64,000 nt of DNA from Escherichia sp. MOD1-EC7003 (GCF_002965065.1 NZ_PTRE01000021.1:1-64000); one strand, 5' to 3'. Shown: positions 28,584-41,534, numbered from the stretch's first letter. Made by a program: numbers and translations. Notes: generated from the sequence alone by a model not told the origin.

Positions 28584-29132
28584 CTACCAGTGCCGTGCTG
28601 GCCCGGTATCAATATGCACAAAGTTACTACGTGGGTAATATCCTACACCACCTGCGCGCATAGATAACGCGGCTTTGCGAATATTGCTTAACGCGATACC
28701 TTCAATATGGAAATCCATCGCCTGGCCTTTAGTGTGATAGCTTTTCTTCGCTACTCCACGGCTGCGAGCGCGTAGTTCATTGTTGGTATCAACGGAACGA
28801 TAACCGGAAATGAGTTGCACCGGTTTGCGGGTGCCTAACAACCCTTGCAGGCGATACAACTGGTCGAATAATCCGGGATCGATGGACTTTATTTTGTTCG
28901 CGCGGTAATCGCGGAAAAAATGGTTAAGTTTTGCCAATTCTTCCTGAATATAGCCTCTGCCATCGAAAAACTCTGCTTTTATTGACTCTCCGGTATGAAG
29001 ATTATTGAGTGTCAAAATCCGCGGGCGTGGGGTAGAGAGTGTGGCAAACGCGGGGGTCGGCAGGATGGCGGCACCAAGTGCAACGCCACCAAGCGCCAGC
29101 AGCTTGCGGCGATTAGCGTCGAATTTGTCCAT
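28584..29132 (-). CDS. mepK: Murein endopeptidase MepK (YcbK), Tat substrate
   Basis: MepK is a periplasmic peptidoglycan endopeptidase that cuts mDap-mDap (3-3) and D-Ala-mDap crosslinks to let the wall grow. From the ATG at 29132 (MDKFDANRRKLLALGG) it is 182 residues. The twin arginine followed by a hydrophobic stretch and TPAFA is a Tat signal peptide. Peptidase M15_3/DUF882 metal and catalytic residues are in SGYRSVDTN, SYHTKGQAMDFHIEG and NFVHIDTG. A start three codons upstream is less likely. It neighbours ldtD, which makes the 3-3 links it cleaves. Confidence 0.93.
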   Translation of the reverse strand: MDKFDANRRKLLALGGVALGAAILPTPAFATLSTPRPRILTLNNLHTGESIKAEFFDGRGYIQEELAKLNHFFRDYRANKIKSIDPGLFDQLYRLQGLLGTRKPVQLISGYRSVDTNNELRARSRGVAKKSYHTKGQAMDFHIEGIALSNIRKAALSMRAGGVGYYPRSNFVHIDTGPARHW

Positions 29133-29312
29133 GATAATCAAGTCTACAGGTCAATGTTATCGTTTATATGCACTTCTGGCGCACAAGAGGCACCTTAACC
29201 GCCCGTAAAGCAGACGTCAAGATGACTCAACCCCAGCAGTGACGGGGGCTGCAGAGAATCGCCCCCAATCATGCTAATTATTACGACAACTGATTTTCCC
29301 GAACTACTTCAT

Positions 29313-31160
29313 TTACCTGATTAATTGTTCCGCTTTCGATACGATTTGCGAGCTGGATCGCGCAGGCAGATCATAATTGTAAATATCTGTACGATACTGG
29401 GTGCGACCATCTGCACCCACAAAGGCAGTCAGGTAGTAGAGATTCACAGGAATCGACTGCCGAATATTGACGTAACGCGTATCGCCCTGCTTCAGCGCAT
29501 CGGAAATGCGTTTGTCATTCCAGCCAGCATCCTGCAACAGCATATTCGCCAGATCGGAAGCTTTATTTATTCGTACACAGCCTGAACTCAATGCGCGTGT
29601 ATCACGCTTGAACAAATTGTGGTTCGGCGTGTCATGCAAATAAATAGCCTCTGAACTCGGCATATTGAATTTATAGCGTCCCAGTGAGTTCCGTGGGCCT
29701 GGAGCCTGCTGGAAGCGGAACGGTAAATTCGAGGCCGTGATTGTAGACCAGTCAACCTGCCACGGGTCAATTGCTTCCCTGCTATTCCAGCCGCGCATCA
29801 CCGTATAGCCATGGCTTTCGAGATATCCCGGATCGTTGCGCACTTTCGGCAGAATATCTTTGCGTGCCAGAGTTGGTGGTACATTCCACGGCGGGTTTAC
29901 CACTACATTGTTAAGGGCACTGCTCATCATCGGCGTTTTGCGATCGGGGCGACCGACGATGACTCGCGAATCCAGTACCTGATTGCCGTTCTGGTAGTAG
30001 ACCAGCGAATAGGCGGGAATGTTAACCATAATCCCGGTAGAAAGCTCTGTTGGCAGCAAGCGCAATCGCTGGATGTTGAGTGCCAACACGCCAGCACGCT
30101 GGGCGGGCGTTACGTTTAACCAGTCCCGCGTTGCCGGGCCAATAGCGCCATCAGCCCCCAATCCTTGCCATGCCTGAAAACGTTTAACGGCTTCCACCAG
30201 TTCATTATCGTAGGCGGCACGAACGGCAGGTGCAGGTTTACTACGAGACGTAGTTTGCTTGTCCATCGGCTTAGTTTCTGCTGTTTCAACAGTAACAGCA
30301 GATGGGCTGACTACCGCCTCCGTTGGCGTGTCATCGCCAGGTAGAGTAATTTTCGGCCCCCCGTCCAGCATGCCTGTGCGTTGCAATATTTCGCGCAACG
30401 CCGGTACGTCGTTACTCCACTGCCCTGGACGCAACGTTGCTTTGCCGGTCAGTTGGGGCCACGGTTTGGTGTCACTGAGTAAGGTTAGTAATGATTCATG
30501 CATCGCCGCATATTGCGGATGCTGCGGTGCCAGTCCTGCAACAAACGTAGGCAATTGACCTTTATCCAGCGCCAACTGCCATTGGTTAATCACCGAGAGA
30601 GGCGGCGTTGAAAGCCCATAAGGTTTACTGCTATATAGCCAGCGAGTGCCTTTGACCGGAATATTTGCAATGAAATGGAGATAGCCCATCATCGCATCAG
30701 AGAGCACCACGTCGCGTGCCATCCCGTTAACACCAGGATCGGTCAGTAACTCTACCCATTTATTAAACTGCGGCTGGAAACCGGCAATCGCCACCTCTGC
30801 CAGCTGTTGCTGGAAGGCTTTAACAGCATCACGGTTTTCCCACATGGGTTGCATATCGCGTGCGGCATACAATAGTTGAAGCTGGTTAAGATAAACCGGC
30901 TGATAACCTGCGGGTAATTGAGATTCGATTTGTGTGCGGGCTTTTTCTGCCGCACCGTCAGGCAATGGCTGGATCCCCGCCATTATTGCCGTGGCTTGCG
31001 CCTGCGGCAGTGCCTCGCCCTGTTCGCTGACAGCCACCGGGTTGTCGCCTGGGATTACTTCAGGCTCATCGGCCTGCACATTGAACAGTGGAGCGAATGT
31101 TACAGCCAGGCACAAACTGATTGCCGACAGCCGACGACCACACATCATATTAAGCAACAT
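29313..31160 (-). CDS. ldtD: L,D-transpeptidase LdtD (YcbB)
   Basis: LdtD forms 3-3 mDap crosslinks in peptidoglycan, important under envelope stress and for beta-lactam bypass. The 615-residue product has an N-terminal signal/anchor ([18 protein letters not shown]), a long scaffold domain, a peptidoglycan-binding domain ([27 protein letters not shown], about 310-360) and a YkuD catalytic domain. The nucleophile Cys528 is in [10 protein letters not shown], preceded by the conserved His in IYLHDTPNH. The upstream 260 bases separate it from mukB and contain the muk terminator. Confidence 0.97.
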   Translation of the reverse strand: MLLNMMCGRRLSAISLCLAVTFAPLFNVQADEPEVIPGDNPVAVSEQGEALPQAQATAIMAGIQPLPDGAAEKARTQIESQLPAGYQPVYLNQLQLLYAARDMQPMWENRDAVKAFQQQLAEVAIAGFQPQFNKWVELLTDPGVNGMARDVVLSDAMMGYLHFIANIPVKGTRWLYSSKPYGLSTPPLSVINQWQLALDKGQLPTFVAGLAPQHPQYAAMHESLLTLLSDTKPWPQLTGKATLRPGQWSNDVPALREILQRTGMLDGGPKITLPGDDTPTEAVVSPSAVTVETAETKPMDKQTTSRSKPAPAVRAAYDNELVEAVKRFQAWQGLGADGAIGPATRDWLNVTPAQRAGVLALNIQRLRLLPTELSTGIMVNIPAYSLVYYQNGNQVLDSRVIVGRPDRKTPMMSSALNNVVVNPPWNVPPTLARKDILPKVRNDPGYLESHGYTVMRGWNSREAIDPWQVDWSTITASNLPFRFQQAPGPRNSLGRYKFNMPSSEAIYLHDTPNHNLFKRDTRALSSGCVRINKASDLANMLLQDAGWNDKRISDALKQGDTRYVNIRQSIPVNLYYLTAFVGADGRTQYRTDIYNYDLPARSSSQIVSKAEQLIR

Positions 31161-31392
31161 CCCTTGCCCCCTGTTTTTATCATACTCTGAATAGCCAGGC
31201 TGTTATTTTACGACTTGCCTGTACAACGCCAATACTCACGAAAGTATGACGAGCAAGCCTGTTACTCATCAGGCTTATCTTCAGTATATAAACGCCGATA
31301 CGTTTTTACATAACCTAATGTAAAGAAGTTTAAAGAAAAGCGCGCCGTAATGTGCCACTTTTTTAGTGCAGAAACGGAGTTTTCGAAAAAAG

Positions 31393-31417
31393 AAAAAGGC
31401 GGCATTGCTGCCGCCTT
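31393..31417 (-). terminator. Terminator of the cmoM-mukFEB operon
   Basis: A perfect 8-bp stem AAGGCGGC/GCCGCCTT (31396-31403 with 31410-31417) is followed in minus-strand direction by a U-run, overlapping the mukB end region. The 31161-31421 spacer otherwise holds the ldtD promoter and no gene. Confidence 0.85.
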
Positions 31418-31421
31418 AATT

Positions 31422-34400
31422 TTAGCTCTCCTGGGAAGGCGCTTCATCAGTTCCTGGAAGCGTTTCAGGGAGTTGCGGCGCAAAGCCACGCAGACCAACA
31501 ACGTGAACGTGTTCCGTATTCTGGAAGACTTTACGCACCAGTTTATAGGTGGTGCCTTTTTCCGGACTGATATTTTCTGGTGCCGCGATGATGAGTTGCA
31601 TTTGCAAACGCTCACACAATTCAAACAGCGTGGCGATGGAACGGGCATCCAGTCGCGCAGCTTCATCGAGGAACAGCAGGCGGCAAGGAGAGATATCTTT
31701 ACCACGCAGGCGACGTGATTCATCTTCCCAGCTCTGTACCACCATCACCAAAATCGACATGCCAGTACCGATCGCCTCACCGGTCGATAGTGCACCAGAC
31801 TCTGCGCGCAGCCAGCCATCGGAACCACGGTTAACCTCAACTTCCATTTCCAGATAATTGCGGTAATCCAGTAGTTCTTCGCCGATGGTCTGCGGCGTGC
31901 GCTGCCCCATATCAATCTGCGGATTAAGACGCTGATACAGTTTCGCCAGCGCTTCCGAGAAGGTCAGACGGTTGCTGTTAAACAGATCCTGATGCTGCTC
32001 ATGCTGTTCAGAGAGCACATCCAGCAGCATGGCGTGAGTTTCACGCACGTTCACGTTGAGACGCACGCTGTTCACCTGACCAAACGATACGTTCTGCAAG
32101 CCCTGGTTGAGCATACGGATACGGTTCTGCTCGCGCTGAATGGTTTTGCGGATGATGTTCGCCACACTGCGAGAGCTGATCGCCAGTTTCTGTTCGCGGG
32201 AGGTTAACTCTTCAGTCAGACGGCTCAGTTCGATCTCCATCTGCTCGATAGCTTCCACCGGATCATCGGTACGAATAATATCCTGACGAATACGCTCGCG
32301 CAGATGCTGATAAACCGCCACGAAGAACTGAATTTTACGCTCCGGACGTTTTGGATCTTCTGACATACGCAGTACGTCGCGCAGATGTTCGTTATCCGCT
32401 ACCGCCAGACGTAGCGCACCTAACGCCTTATCCGACATGGAACGCAAATCATCAGCGGAGAGATAAGCCAGCTCGCGACGGTGTAAGCGGCGTTCAACAC
32501 CGTTATCTTTCACCATGCGCATGACGGCACACCAGCCCGCTTTGGAAGTCACTACCTGCTCGCGCATCTCAAAGTAATCCCGCTCCAGCTTGCGCAGTTT
32601 GCGGGTCAGGTTGTCCATCTCCGCTTCGCAGAAGGTAAGCGCTTTTTCCAGTTGATTGCGGCGTGAACGGTTATTGCTTAGTTGCGCGTGCAGCTCGTCA
32701 CGGCGAATACGCGCCCGCTCTTCTGCTCCGCTATCGGCACGCACGCCGATATCCTGCAATTCACGTTGCAGATCGTTAAGTAGCTCTTTTTTGGTGTCAT
32801 AAGAACTTTTCAGCGAAGCCAGTACCTGGTTGTACTGACTCAACTGGGCAGCGTGTCCGCGCAAGGCTTCACGAGCGCGGGTACGCTCCGCTTCCGCATG
32901 TTCCAGACGTTCACGCAGTTTTTCGTTGAGATCGCTGTTACCGCTAAGCATTTCTGCCGAGTCAGAGTAACTAAAGTGCGCACGACGCTGCACCACTTCC
33001 GTCAGGGCAAACGCCTGCTGACGGGCGTCGCGCTGCATCTGCTGGGAGTACGCGTAGTCTTCTTTTAACTGTTCGAACTGTTCCGGGTCGCTCTGCAATA
33101 CTGAAACGATCGGTTCCAGTTTCGCCAGTTGATTACCAAACTGCTGAACAAAACGCGCGGCTTCCTGGGCTTCATCCAGACGTTCGCGGATTTCATCGAC
33201 GCGATCTGCCAGGCTGTCATCAGCCAACAGGTTGAGACGCGGCAGAATGCGGTTCAGCGCCGTAACGCCCTCTTTCGCTTGCTCAAACTGAATACGCTGC
33301 TGCTGGTTGTCATTTTCATGATTACTCAACGCCCGCTCCAGTTCGACGCGACGGCTGTTCAGTTGGCGGATTTCTGCTTCCGGATCGGACTCAAACGCCA
33401 CCGCCAGATGGCTGCCAATAAAACGGCTGAACGCCTGATGCAGACGCTGAGTTTTCTGTACATCAAAGGAGAGCGTGGCGAAGCGTTCGGAAAGCACTTC
33501 ACGCTCGGCATGGAGGCTTTCAATACGGCTTTCACGCGCAGCACGACCAAACAGCGGCACTTCCGGGAAACGTGAGTAACGCCACTGACGATCGGCGATT
33601 TTCACCACTACCGCTTTTTCCAGCTCATCAACGCTGAACACGCTGTCATCGAATGACTGCGGATCCCCTTCGATCAGATAGAGATCTTCCGGGCAATCGG
33701 TCAAGCCTTCCAGGTGTTCGGTTATCTGCGACAGATCTGGCACCACGATGGCGTGGCGTGACGGGCCATACAGCGCCGAGAAGTACGGCGCATCTTCCAG
33801 GCTAACGTCGTCATAAATTTCTGACAACAACACGCCGCCAAAACGCTCCGCCAGCGCATTCAAACGCTGGTCTTCAGAACCACCTGGCTGACTTAAACGC
33901 TCGATCTCTTCATCGACGGCGTTTTTGCGTGCGCCCACTTCGTCACGTTCAACAATCGCTTCGCGCTCACGCTCAAGCAACTGTTGCAGATATTCGGTCA
34001 CGTCCTGGCTGGAGGAAAACTCTTCGCCGCACTGTTCGCTCAACTGATTGAGGCTGTTTTGCGCTGCCAGCCAAACCGGTGCACGCTGCATCAAACTCTG
34101 AATGCGAGACTGCAGTTGTTCCTGCTCCTGACGCAGTGCCATACGCTCTTCGCGGGCGTTAGAAACACTGTCAGAAAGAGAAGCAATGCGCGCTTCCAGT
34201 TCCTGATGCAGGGCTTCCAGTTCATCGATATCAAAATTCTTGCCCTGACGTTTGCAGAAATCTGCCAGCAGACGCTCAGCTTCTTGCTGCTCGCGCAAAC
34301 GCTGTTCCAGTTCGCTTAAGCGCATCCGCAGCGGCTGAACCTGCTCTGCCAGATGACGCTGATCGACCCCTTCGCGCAGCAGCTCGCGGGCGACATCCCA

Positions 34401-35882
34401 CGCTTCGTTACGCGCCAACGGGCCGTTGATTGCAACTACCAATTGATAAGCCTGCTCAAACTGGCTGTGCGCGGTTTGCGCCATGCTCATCTTCTGCTCA
34501 AGAGAGAGCATTTTTTCGGTCGCTTCCAGCTCTTTCGCCTGGAAGGTTTCCAGCCATTCGGCGGCGCTGTCGGCGGTTAAGTCAGGTAGATGACACAATT
34601 CTTTGGCACGATTAAGCGCAGCAATCGCCTGGTTGTACTGGATCGCCCGCGTTTGCTGGACGTCCAGCGCCTGCTGGTAGTCGGCAAGCTGGCTTTTCAG
34701 CTCGTCCACTTCCAGTTCGGCAGCTTCTGCACGTGCTTCGTTCTCTTCCTGACGCTCGATGGCTTCTGCCACCACCTCGTTTTGCTCTTCCAGACGGATC
34801 TGCAGTTCATCGAGATCCACTTCGTAGCGTTCGATCTTCTCCTGCTGACGCAGTGCGGTTTGCACCAGGTTCAGATGATCGCTGGCCGCCTGATAATCTG
34901 CTTCCAGATCGCCTTCGGCACCGTTGTGCTCTGCCAGTTCACGTGCCATATCGACATGTTTGTACTGCTCAGCCGCCAGTTGCTGACGCGCAGTGTGAAG
35001 CTCACGACGAAACTCCAGGGCCTTATCGAGATGAACACGGCGCTCATTGGCGTGACGCATGTAGTCTGCCGCCACGTAGTTGGTGGCTTCGCTGATCAGA
35101 TGCTTGAACAAGTCACGGTCAGACTGGGTGACGCGAATCGCTTCCAGCGTCATACGGTTTTCACGCAGCGCCGCTTCCATATCCTGGAACGCTTTACGCA
35201 CGCCGCTGTTTTCTGGCAACAAATAGTCGCGCAGAGAACGGGTAATGGCGCTGGAGATCCCGCCGTACAGCGAGGCTTCGATCAGACGATAGAATTTGCT
35301 ACGGTCAGATGCTGAGCGCAGACGACGCGCGATGATGCCCAGCTCGAACATCAACGAATGATAATCAGTAATGGAGTTAAACTGCTTAAACTGCACGCCT
35401 TCCATCGCCTCGAGCTTGTCTTTCAGCTCGTTCAGCGGCAGCACACGCGCCTGACGTTCGTTCAGGGTTTCGGTCACCAGCTGTGTCGGCTGCACTGACA
35501 TCGGCAAGCCCTGAATAGCAAATGGTTTGATATCCACTTTACGATCGCGTCCGGCAACCTGTTGCAGACGCACACCGACCACCACGCGCTGGTGGCGCGA
35601 GTTAATGGTGTCGAGCATCGAATAGCAGACACCCGCTTTCAGCTTACCGTGCAGGCCTTTATCACGCGAACCGCTGGTGGCCCCGGCTTCCGTGGTGTTA
35701 CGGAAATGCAGCAGGGTCAGGTCGGGAATGAGCGCCGTAACGAACGCCGCCATGGTGGTGGATTTACCCGCACCGTTACCGCCGGAGAGCGTCGTAACCA
35801 GCTCATCGAGGTCAAAGGTTCGGGCAAAAAAGCCGTTCCAGTTAATCAGCGTCAGTGAGCGAAATTTACCGCGTTCAATCAT
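31422..35882 (-). CDS. mukB: Chromosome condensin ATPase MukB
   Basis: MukB is the SMC-like ATPase of the MukBEF condensin, which extrudes and organises chromosome loops and interacts with topoisomerase IV. The 1486-residue product is complete. Walker [10 protein letters not shown] lies at about residues 34-42. Two very long coiled-coil arms flank a hinge near 650-800. The ABC signature is [12 protein letters not shown] and Walker B is [13 protein letters not shown] near the C-terminus. The start ATG shares one base with the mukE stop (TAATG), so the two are translationally coupled. MatP excludes MukBEF from the Ter domain, and both are in this window. Confidence 0.98.
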   Translation of the reverse strand: MIERGKFRSLTLINWNGFFARTFDLDELVTTLSGGNGAGKSTTMAAFVTALIPDLTLLHFRNTTEAGATSGSRDKGLHGKLKAGVCYSMLDTINSRHQRVVVGVRLQQVAGRDRKVDIKPFAIQGLPMSVQPTQLVTETLNERQARVLPLNELKDKLEAMEGVQFKQFNSITDYHSLMFELGIIARRLRSASDRSKFYRLIEASLYGGISSAITRSLRDYLLPENSGVRKAFQDMEAALRENRMTLEAIRVTQSDRDLFKHLISEATNYVAADYMRHANERRVHLDKALEFRRELHTARQQLAAEQYKHVDMARELAEHNGAEGDLEADYQAASDHLNLVQTALRQQEKIERYEVDLDELQIRLEEQNEVVAEAIERQEENEARAEAAELEVDELKSQLADYQQALDVQQTRAIQYNQAIAALNRAKELCHLPDLTADSAAEWLETFQAKELEATEKMLSLEQKMSMAQTAHSQFEQAYQLVVAINGPLARNEAWDVARELLREGVDQRHLAEQVQPLRMRLSELEQRLREQQEAERLLADFCKRQGKNFDIDELEALHQELEARIASLSDSVSNAREERMALRQEQEQLQSRIQSLMQRAPVWLAAQNSLNQLSEQCGEEFSSSQDVTEYLQQLLEREREAIVERDEVGARKNAVDEEIERLSQPGGSEDQRLNALAERFGGVLLSEIYDDVSLEDAPYFSALYGPSRHAIVVPDLSQITEHLEGLTDCPEDLYLIEGDPQSFDDSVFSVDELEKAVVVKIADRQWRYSRFPEVPLFGRAARESRIESLHAEREVLSERFATLSFDVQKTQRLHQAFSRFIGSHLAVAFESDPEAEIRQLNSRRVELERALSNHENDNQQQRIQFEQAKEGVTALNRILPRLNLLADDSLADRVDEIRERLDEAQEAARFVQQFGNQLAKLEPIVSVLQSDPEQFEQLKEDYAYSQQMQRDARQQAFALTEVVQRRAHFSYSDSAEMLSGNSDLNEKLRERLEHAEAERTRAREALRGHAAQLSQYNQVLASLKSSYDTKKELLNDLQRELQDIGVRADSGAEERARIRRDELHAQLSNNRSRRNQLEKALTFCEAEMDNLTRKLRKLERDYFEMREQVVTSKAGWCAVMRMVKDNGVERRLHRRELAYLSADDLRSMSDKALGALRLAVADNEHLRDVLRMSEDPKRPERKIQFFVAVYQHLRERIRQDIIRTDDPVEAIEQMEIELSRLTEELTSREQKLAISSRSVANIIRKTIQREQNRIRMLNQGLQNVSFGQVNSVRLNVNVRETHAMLLDVLSEQHEQHQDLFNSNRLTFSEALAKLYQRLNPQIDMGQRTPQTIGEELLDYRNYLEMEVEVNRGSDGWLRAESGALSTGEAIGTGMSILVMVVQSWEDESRRLRGKDISPCRLLFLDEAARLDARSIATLFELCERLQMQLIIAAPENISPEKGTTYKLVRKVFQNTEHVHVVGLRGFAPQLPETLPGTDEAPSQES

Positions 35883-36586
35883 TATTCTTCCTCTCCGCTA
35901 TCTGGCTGATTCTCTTCGGTTTCATCGTTGAGTTGCAGATGATTTTCAATCGGCATTGCTTCGCCATCACGAATCAGGCGACGCTGTGCTTCACGCGGAT
36001 CGTCTCCCGCACGCACATCGGCTCCGAAGCGGAACACCGATTCGGTAATGCGGAACTTGCTACTGTCGTGGCCCATAAACCACACCATGCCTAAACGACG
36101 CAGACGGTTGAGCGAAGAACGTACTTTCTCCTGCAACTTCTGCCGGTCAACGTCTGAACCGGTTGAACGGTTGTTCACCAGCTTCAGCAGTTTCGCTTCA
36201 TCGGCCAGGGTGAGCAGTTCATCGTACAGTTCCTGCTGGGTGAAAATCCCCTCATTCGCCAGCCGTTCCGGGCTGAGATAAAGATAACAGAGGATTTTCC
36301 CGACCATCATATCCAGTTCCGACAAGACGGAACGCGGGATAATAGTGGTGGAACGTGGGCGTAAATAGAAGAACCCTTCCGGTGCGCGAATAAGCTCAAC
36401 GTTATAACGCGCGTAAAACTCTTCCAGATATTCCTGAAAATCCATCAGGAATGCATGATTATCCAATTCGTCGAGGCCAATATGACGGCCTGAACGTAAG
36501 GCGCTATCCAGCGCCGGAAATAACGGATTCGCCAGCGCCTGCGCCAGCTTAACCGGCATCACTTGTTCAATATTTGTCGATGACAT
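35882..36586 (-). CDS. mukE: Condensin subunit MukE
   Basis: MukE is the KITE-type subunit that, with the kleisin MukF, bridges the MukB heads. The 234-residue product begins at the ATG at 36586 ([18 protein letters not shown]). Its winged-helix segments include [19 protein letters not shown] and [16 protein letters not shown], and it has a very acidic tail ending DSGEEE. Upstream in-frame start codons lie inside mukF and are not needed. The start overlaps mukF by 20 bases and the stop overlaps mukB by 1. Confidence 0.97.
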   Translation of the reverse strand: MSSTNIEQVMPVKLAQALANPLFPALDSALRSGRHIGLDELDNHAFLMDFQEYLEEFYARYNVELIRAPEGFFYLRPRSTTIIPRSVLSELDMMVGKILCYLYLSPERLANEGIFTQQELYDELLTLADEAKLLKLVNNRSTGSDVDRQKLQEKVRSSLNRLRRLGMVWFMGHDSSKFRITESVFRFGADVRAGDDPREAQRRLIRDGEAMPIENHLQLNDETEENQPDSGEEE

Positions 36587-37889
36587 GCGCCTGTACCTTG
36601 GCTCCGTAATCATTAATCGGCTGCCATTTCGCAGGCAGTCCGGTGAAATCTGCTTGCGCTACGCCAAGACGTACCGCCTGATCAATAACAATTCGCGCAA
36701 CGTCAAAGTGACGCGCACGCGGATACTGTGACAGATATTCGCGTACCACCAGACCAAGATCCAGCGGCACTTGTCTGGTTTTGTACACGGCGAGTTGTTC
36801 TTCGATGATTGCCGCCAGTTGTTCGCGGATCTCGTTGAACTCTTCGTACTCTAAATCTGGTGGAAGTTCCCCGGTCACTTCTTCATCGCGCAGTGCCATC
36901 TCTTCGTCACGCATATCCAGCAGACGATCGGCATTGGCGTAAGTTAGCGCCCACGGCTCATCAAAATAGGTTTGTACCGACTGACGTAAACGCTGGGCAA
37001 AGACGCGATTTTTATCCATATCAATCGCGGTACGGATAAATTTGTGTACGTGGCGGTCGTAACCAATCCACAAATCGATGGATTGCTGGCCCCAGCTGAT
37101 AATACGGTCCAGTTTGCTCTGCAGATCGAACACCAGCCGATCGACGAAATGCAGATCGTCATGAGTCATCGTCGCATCCTGAATGCGCAACAGATTGGCC
37201 TGCAATTTGTCGCCTGCCGCTTCCAGCGTATCCTGCAATTCACGCAGCGTTCCGGAAGTTTCCAAAAGCAACAATTCGCAGCTGGAAATCGCCGCCCGCC
37301 AGTCTTTATTCAGCAGCTGGGCGATATCATCTTTCACCTGCTGCTGCTGTTCGTCCATCAGACGTTGCGTCAGGTCGATACTGTCGAAAATTTCCGCAAC
37401 CGAATATTTCAGTGGCGCATAGACATTACGGTGCCAGTGAAATTCATCACCGCCCTCTTCGGCGGCATCTGCTGCGCGTTTGAGCTCACCCGCCACAATC
37501 GACAACTGCATTGAAAGGCGCAACGTAGAAAACTCGCGCTGACGGATGTAGTAGTCAGTAATGCCGATGCCGAGCGGCGTCAAACGGTAAATCGCGTTCC
37601 CTTCTGCCTGCTCGCTGGTAAAGCGGTTCAGCAGACGTTGACGCACCATGTCGTTGATCGCGTTGTTGGCGCGCACGCCGATGGTTTCGCTGGTTTGCTC
37701 AAACGCATCACTCACATGGCGGAATGCATCCACCAGCTCGCCTTCACTCATCTCACCATCCAGACGCTCGCCATTCAGCGTGGCAACCGCCAGCAGAAAA
37801 GAGAGTCGGTCTACCGGCAGCGAGATGGAGAAGTCATTTTTTCTGGCCCAGGCAACCAGTTCGGGGACTGTCTGGGAAAATTCACTCAT
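36567..37889 (-). CDS. mukF: Condensin kleisin subunit MukF
   Basis: MukF is the kleisin of MukBEF. Its N-terminal winged helix dimerises and its C-terminal winged helix binds the MukB head. The 440-residue product starts [18 protein letters not shown], has a helical and coiled-coil middle (about 120-290) and ends [10 protein letters not shown]. The start overlaps the cmoM stop by 4 bases (ATGA) and the end overlaps mukE, giving the order cmoM-mukF-mukE-mukB with no gaps. Confidence 0.97.
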   Translation of the reverse strand: MSEFSQTVPELVAWARKNDFSISLPVDRLSFLLAVATLNGERLDGEMSEGELVDAFRHVSDAFEQTSETIGVRANNAINDMVRQRLLNRFTSEQAEGNAIYRLTPLGIGITDYYIRQREFSTLRLSMQLSIVAGELKRAADAAEEGGDEFHWHRNVYAPLKYSVAEIFDSIDLTQRLMDEQQQQVKDDIAQLLNKDWRAAISSCELLLLETSGTLRELQDTLEAAGDKLQANLLRIQDATMTHDDLHFVDRLVFDLQSKLDRIISWGQQSIDLWIGYDRHVHKFIRTAIDMDKNRVFAQRLRQSVQTYFDEPWALTYANADRLLDMRDEEMALRDEEVTGELPPDLEYEEFNEIREQLAAIIEEQLAVYKTRQVPLDLGLVVREYLSQYPRARHFDVARIVIDQAVRLGVAQADFTGLPAKWQPINDYGAKVQAHVIDKY

Positions 37890-38671
37890 ACTTTATCCTT
37901 GCTCTGCGGTTTGCGCGCGGTAACATGAATATAACGCCCCAGGCTAATATACGGTTCCTGACGGCAATAACGCGTTTCTAATTCAAGTAATGCTTCATAG
38001 CAGTCGCGCTGCTGGTGCTTTTCACGCAGATAATCATGAAACACGCGTACGCCAGTCTTATCCATAATTTGCCAACCAATTTCTTCCAGCCACAGATAAA
38101 CTTGCGCCGGGTCGCGTGGATAATCTGGCGAAAGCGTCCGTTTTTTCTTTTTCGGCATTCCCGCCTGCACGTAATCAAAATTCCCGGCGACCATGTTATG
38201 CATCAACAAACCATGCGCATTGTAGAACATTAGCGACAACACACCGCCTGGATGCAATACTGACCACAAAGTCTGTAATACGCTGCGGGGATCGGCCACC
38301 CATTCGAGCACCGCATGAAACAATATCAGATCAACGGGCGTTTCCAAATGCGAAGCAACGTCCTGAGCGGCGCAATGGATAAATTGCATGTTATCGCTCA
38401 CACCTTTTGCTTCTGCCGCCTGTTTTGCACGGTCGATCATCTGCGCAGAGAGATCGCATAAAATGACCTGATGCCCGCGCTCGGCCATTTTAATTGCGGT
38501 CTGCCCTTCTCCACCGCCAGCATCCAGCACGCGCAGTTTTCGTGGGCCTATTTCCGCCAGCACGCGATCGAGATCTTGCCACAGAATAGCCTGTCGAAGC
38601 TGCCCTTTGGTGGTGCCGTAAATGTTACGGGAAAACTTTTCCGCAATATCATCAAAATTGCGATCCTGCAT
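37886..38671 (-). CDS. cmoM: tRNA cmo5U methyltransferase CmoM (SmtA)
   Basis: CmoM methylates 5-carboxymethoxyuridine at tRNA position 34 to its methyl ester. The 261-residue product begins at the ATG at 38671 ([19 protein letters not shown]). A class I SAM-binding glycine loop is visible as [20 protein letters not shown] near residues 48-67, followed by the acidic motif [10 protein letters not shown]. An in-frame ATG four codons upstream is possible but shifts away from the usual start. It is the first gene of the muk operon and divergent from elyC over 135 bases. Confidence 0.95.
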   Translation of the reverse strand: MQDRNFDDIAEKFSRNIYGTTKGQLRQAILWQDLDRVLAEIGPRKLRVLDAGGGEGQTAIKMAERGHQVILCDLSAQMIDRAKQAAEAKGVSDNMQFIHCAAQDVASHLETPVDLILFHAVLEWVADPRSVLQTLWSVLHPGGVLSLMFYNAHGLLMHNMVAGNFDYVQAGMPKKKKRTLSPDYPRDPAQVYLWLEEIGWQIMDKTGVRVFHDYLREKHQQRDCYEALLELETRYCRQEPYISLGRYIHVTARKPQSKDKV

Positions 38672-38806
38672 TGCTTTCTCCACCGGTTGGCTAAGACGTT
38701 TTCTGATAAAGACGCTATTTTGTCACAGCCACGGCGAGAATGAACCCGTCTGGTGTAATATCGCTGGCGATCCCTTGCTATATGGTCAAAAAAGGAACCA
38801 AAAAGG

Positions 38807-39562
38807 ATGCTTTTTACACTGAAAAAAGTGATTGGCAATATGTTGCTACCACTTCCGCTAATGTTATTGATTATTGGCGCGGGCCTGGCGCTGCTGTGGT
38901 TTAGCCGTTTTCAAAAAACCGGGAAGATTTTTATTAGCATTGGGTGGCTGGCGCTCTTGTTATTGAGTTTGCAACCGGTAGCCGACCGCCTGCTACGTCC
39001 CATCGAAAGCAACTATCCGACATGGAATAATTCGCAAAAAGTGGACTATATCGTGGTGCTCGGGGGTGGTTATACCTGGAATCCACTGTGGGCACCAAGC
39101 TCGAATTTAATCAATAACAGTCTGCCACGCCTGAATGAAGGCATTCGCTTATGGCGTGAAAATCCGGGAGCAAAGCTGATCTTCACAGGAGGCGTGGCAA
39201 AAACCAATACGGTGAGTGCAGCCGAAGTAGGTGCCCGAGTTGCGCAATCGCTGGGTGTCCCACGCGAGCAAATTATCACACTGGATTTCCCAAAAGATAC
39301 CGAAGAAGAAGCTGCCGCAGTGAAACAGACAATTGGCAACGCCCCTTTCCTGCTGGTGACATCTGCGTCTCATTTGCCGCGCGCGATGATCTTTTTTCAG
39401 CAGGAAGGGCTAAATCCGCTGCCAGCCCCGGCGAACCAGTTGACCATCGACTCACCGCTTAATCCATGGGAACGGGCAATCCCCTCTCCGGTCTGGTTGA
39501 TGCATAGCGATCGTGCTGGCTATGAAACGCTTGGCCGCATCTGGCAGTGGCTGAAAGGTTAG
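38807..39562 (+). CDS. elyC: Envelope biogenesis factor ElyC (YcbC), C-terminus shortened
   Basis: ElyC is an inner-membrane DUF218 protein needed for peptidoglycan assembly at low temperature. The product has 251 residues, with two N-terminal membrane helices (about 11-30 and 35-58) and the DUF218 segments DYIVVLGGGY and LLVTSASHLPRAMIFF. The stop is TAG at 39560-39562. The K-12 protein, as I remember it, is 259 residues, and the frame here continues after the TAG with SGEPRQE to a TGA at 39584-39586. A Ser codon TCG changed to TAG would explain the loss of eight residues. The DUF218 core is intact, so function is probably retained. Confidence 0.94.
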   Translation: MLFTLKKVIGNMLLPLPLMLLIIGAGLALLWFSRFQKTGKIFISIGWLALLLLSLQPVADRLLRPIESNYPTWNNSQKVDYIVVLGGGYTWNPLWAPSSNLINNSLPRLNEGIRLWRENPGAKLIFTGGVAKTNTVSAAEVGARVAQSLGVPREQIITLDFPKDTEEEAAAVKQTIGNAPFLLVTSASHLPRAMIFFQQEGLNPLPAPANQLTIDSPLNPWERAIPSPVWLMHSDRAGYETLGRIWQWLKG

Positions 39563-40456
39563 TCAGGCGAGCCACGGCAAGAGTGATTTTGATGCCAGAT
39601 CGAAGTTGCGACGACTAAATCGTCCGGTGTTAACCAGTTGCGCAACTTCATCCCATAACACATACAACCAACGCCGCCAGATGAACGACTCTGCTACTGG
39701 CGCGCGTTGCAGGTAACTCCAGAGCAAATCTTCTGCCAGAGAATTATCCATTAAGCGGAACAGTTCGTATTCTCGTGGCGCCCAAAGCATTAATCCCGGC
39801 CCGACCATGGCCAGTAACTGATCGCTGCGCGAATCTTTCAACATGCTGCGTAAACAGAAGTTACCGTGAATCAGCACACAATTGTCGTTAAAGCCTTCAA
39901 ATAATACCGGGAGACATTCGCGGGTGCGAAACAGGATCCGCTTATCCTGCATCGTTAGACCGGTGTTATTGAACTGATTGAGCGTGCTCCATAGCACTTC
40001 AACACGTTGCCGGTACCATGAGGGCCAGATATTTTCCTGAGTATTGTCGACCGCGCCGACGCAACCGCGACTGTCCTGACGATGCCAGGCCAGTAGGGCT
40101 TCAACGATTTGATCTTTGAGTTGTTCCCAGCGTTCTGGTGTTCGGGCTGGCGCCTCCACGGAAACACCGCGCATCCGCTCCAGTAACAGAACGTCGGGGC
40201 CGGGGTGTTCTTCATGCGTCATCACACCATAAATAGTCGGCATACGGACAGTCCCACTTCTTGCCAGCATGGTAGTTTTCCATGCCAGCTGTCGGGCTTT
40301 TCCGGGCGTACTAAAGCTTCTTGCCATTAATGGCATTGGGTTTCCCTGGCTGTCATACAAAGCCCACAACGCCGTATCCGCTTTTTCATTGACGCACTCA
40401 ATACGACTGAGTTTTTCGCCCAGTAAATGGCTTAATTCGGCACGCAGCTGTTCCAT
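39563..40456 (-). CDS. ycbJ: Putative phosphotransferase-like protein YcbJ
   Basis: YcbJ is a conserved enterobacterial protein of unknown role with an aminoglycoside-phosphotransferase-like fold. The 297-residue product shows a kinase-like catalytic phrase (CVLIHGNFCLRSMLKD, with His-Gly-Asn in place of the usual His-x-Asp). No signal peptide or membrane helix is visible. The altered catalytic motif leaves real kinase activity open. It is convergent with elyC: its stop begins at the base after the elyC stop, whereas the ancestral elyC end would overlap it by 24 bases. Confidence 0.9.
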   Translation of the reverse strand: MEQLRAELSHLLGEKLSRIECVNEKADTALWALYDSQGNPMPLMARSFSTPGKARQLAWKTTMLARSGTVRMPTIYGVMTHEEHPGPDVLLLERMRGVSVEAPARTPERWEQLKDQIVEALLAWHRQDSRGCVGAVDNTQENIWPSWYRQRVEVLWSTLNQFNNTGLTMQDKRILFRTRECLPVLFEGFNDNCVLIHGNFCLRSMLKDSRSDQLLAMVGPGLMLWAPREYELFRLMDNSLAEDLLWSYLQRAPVAESFIWRRWLYVLWDEVAQLVNTGRFSRRNFDLASKSLLPWLA

Positions 40457-40566
40457 TCAGATTACCCTCATAAAAGCTACTGCTTTCATAATGAGCGCCA
40501 ATATAAAAGATGTCACCTGAATGAGATCAATTGTTGAAAAGAAAAATTGAGGAAAATCGTAACGGT

Positions 40567-40599
40567 ACGACACTCCTCCCAAATTGGCTGGAGTGTCGT
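40567..40599 (-). terminator. Hairpin downstream of kdsB
   Basis: A perfect 10-bp stem ACGACACTCC/GGAGTGTCGT with a 13-base loop lies about 10 bases past the kdsB stop in the 152-base gap to ycbJ. Only a scattered U tract follows it, so its efficiency as a terminator is uncertain. Confidence 0.6.
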
Positions 40600-40608
40600 G
40601 AAGTGAAA

Positions 40609-41534
<926 letters not shown>

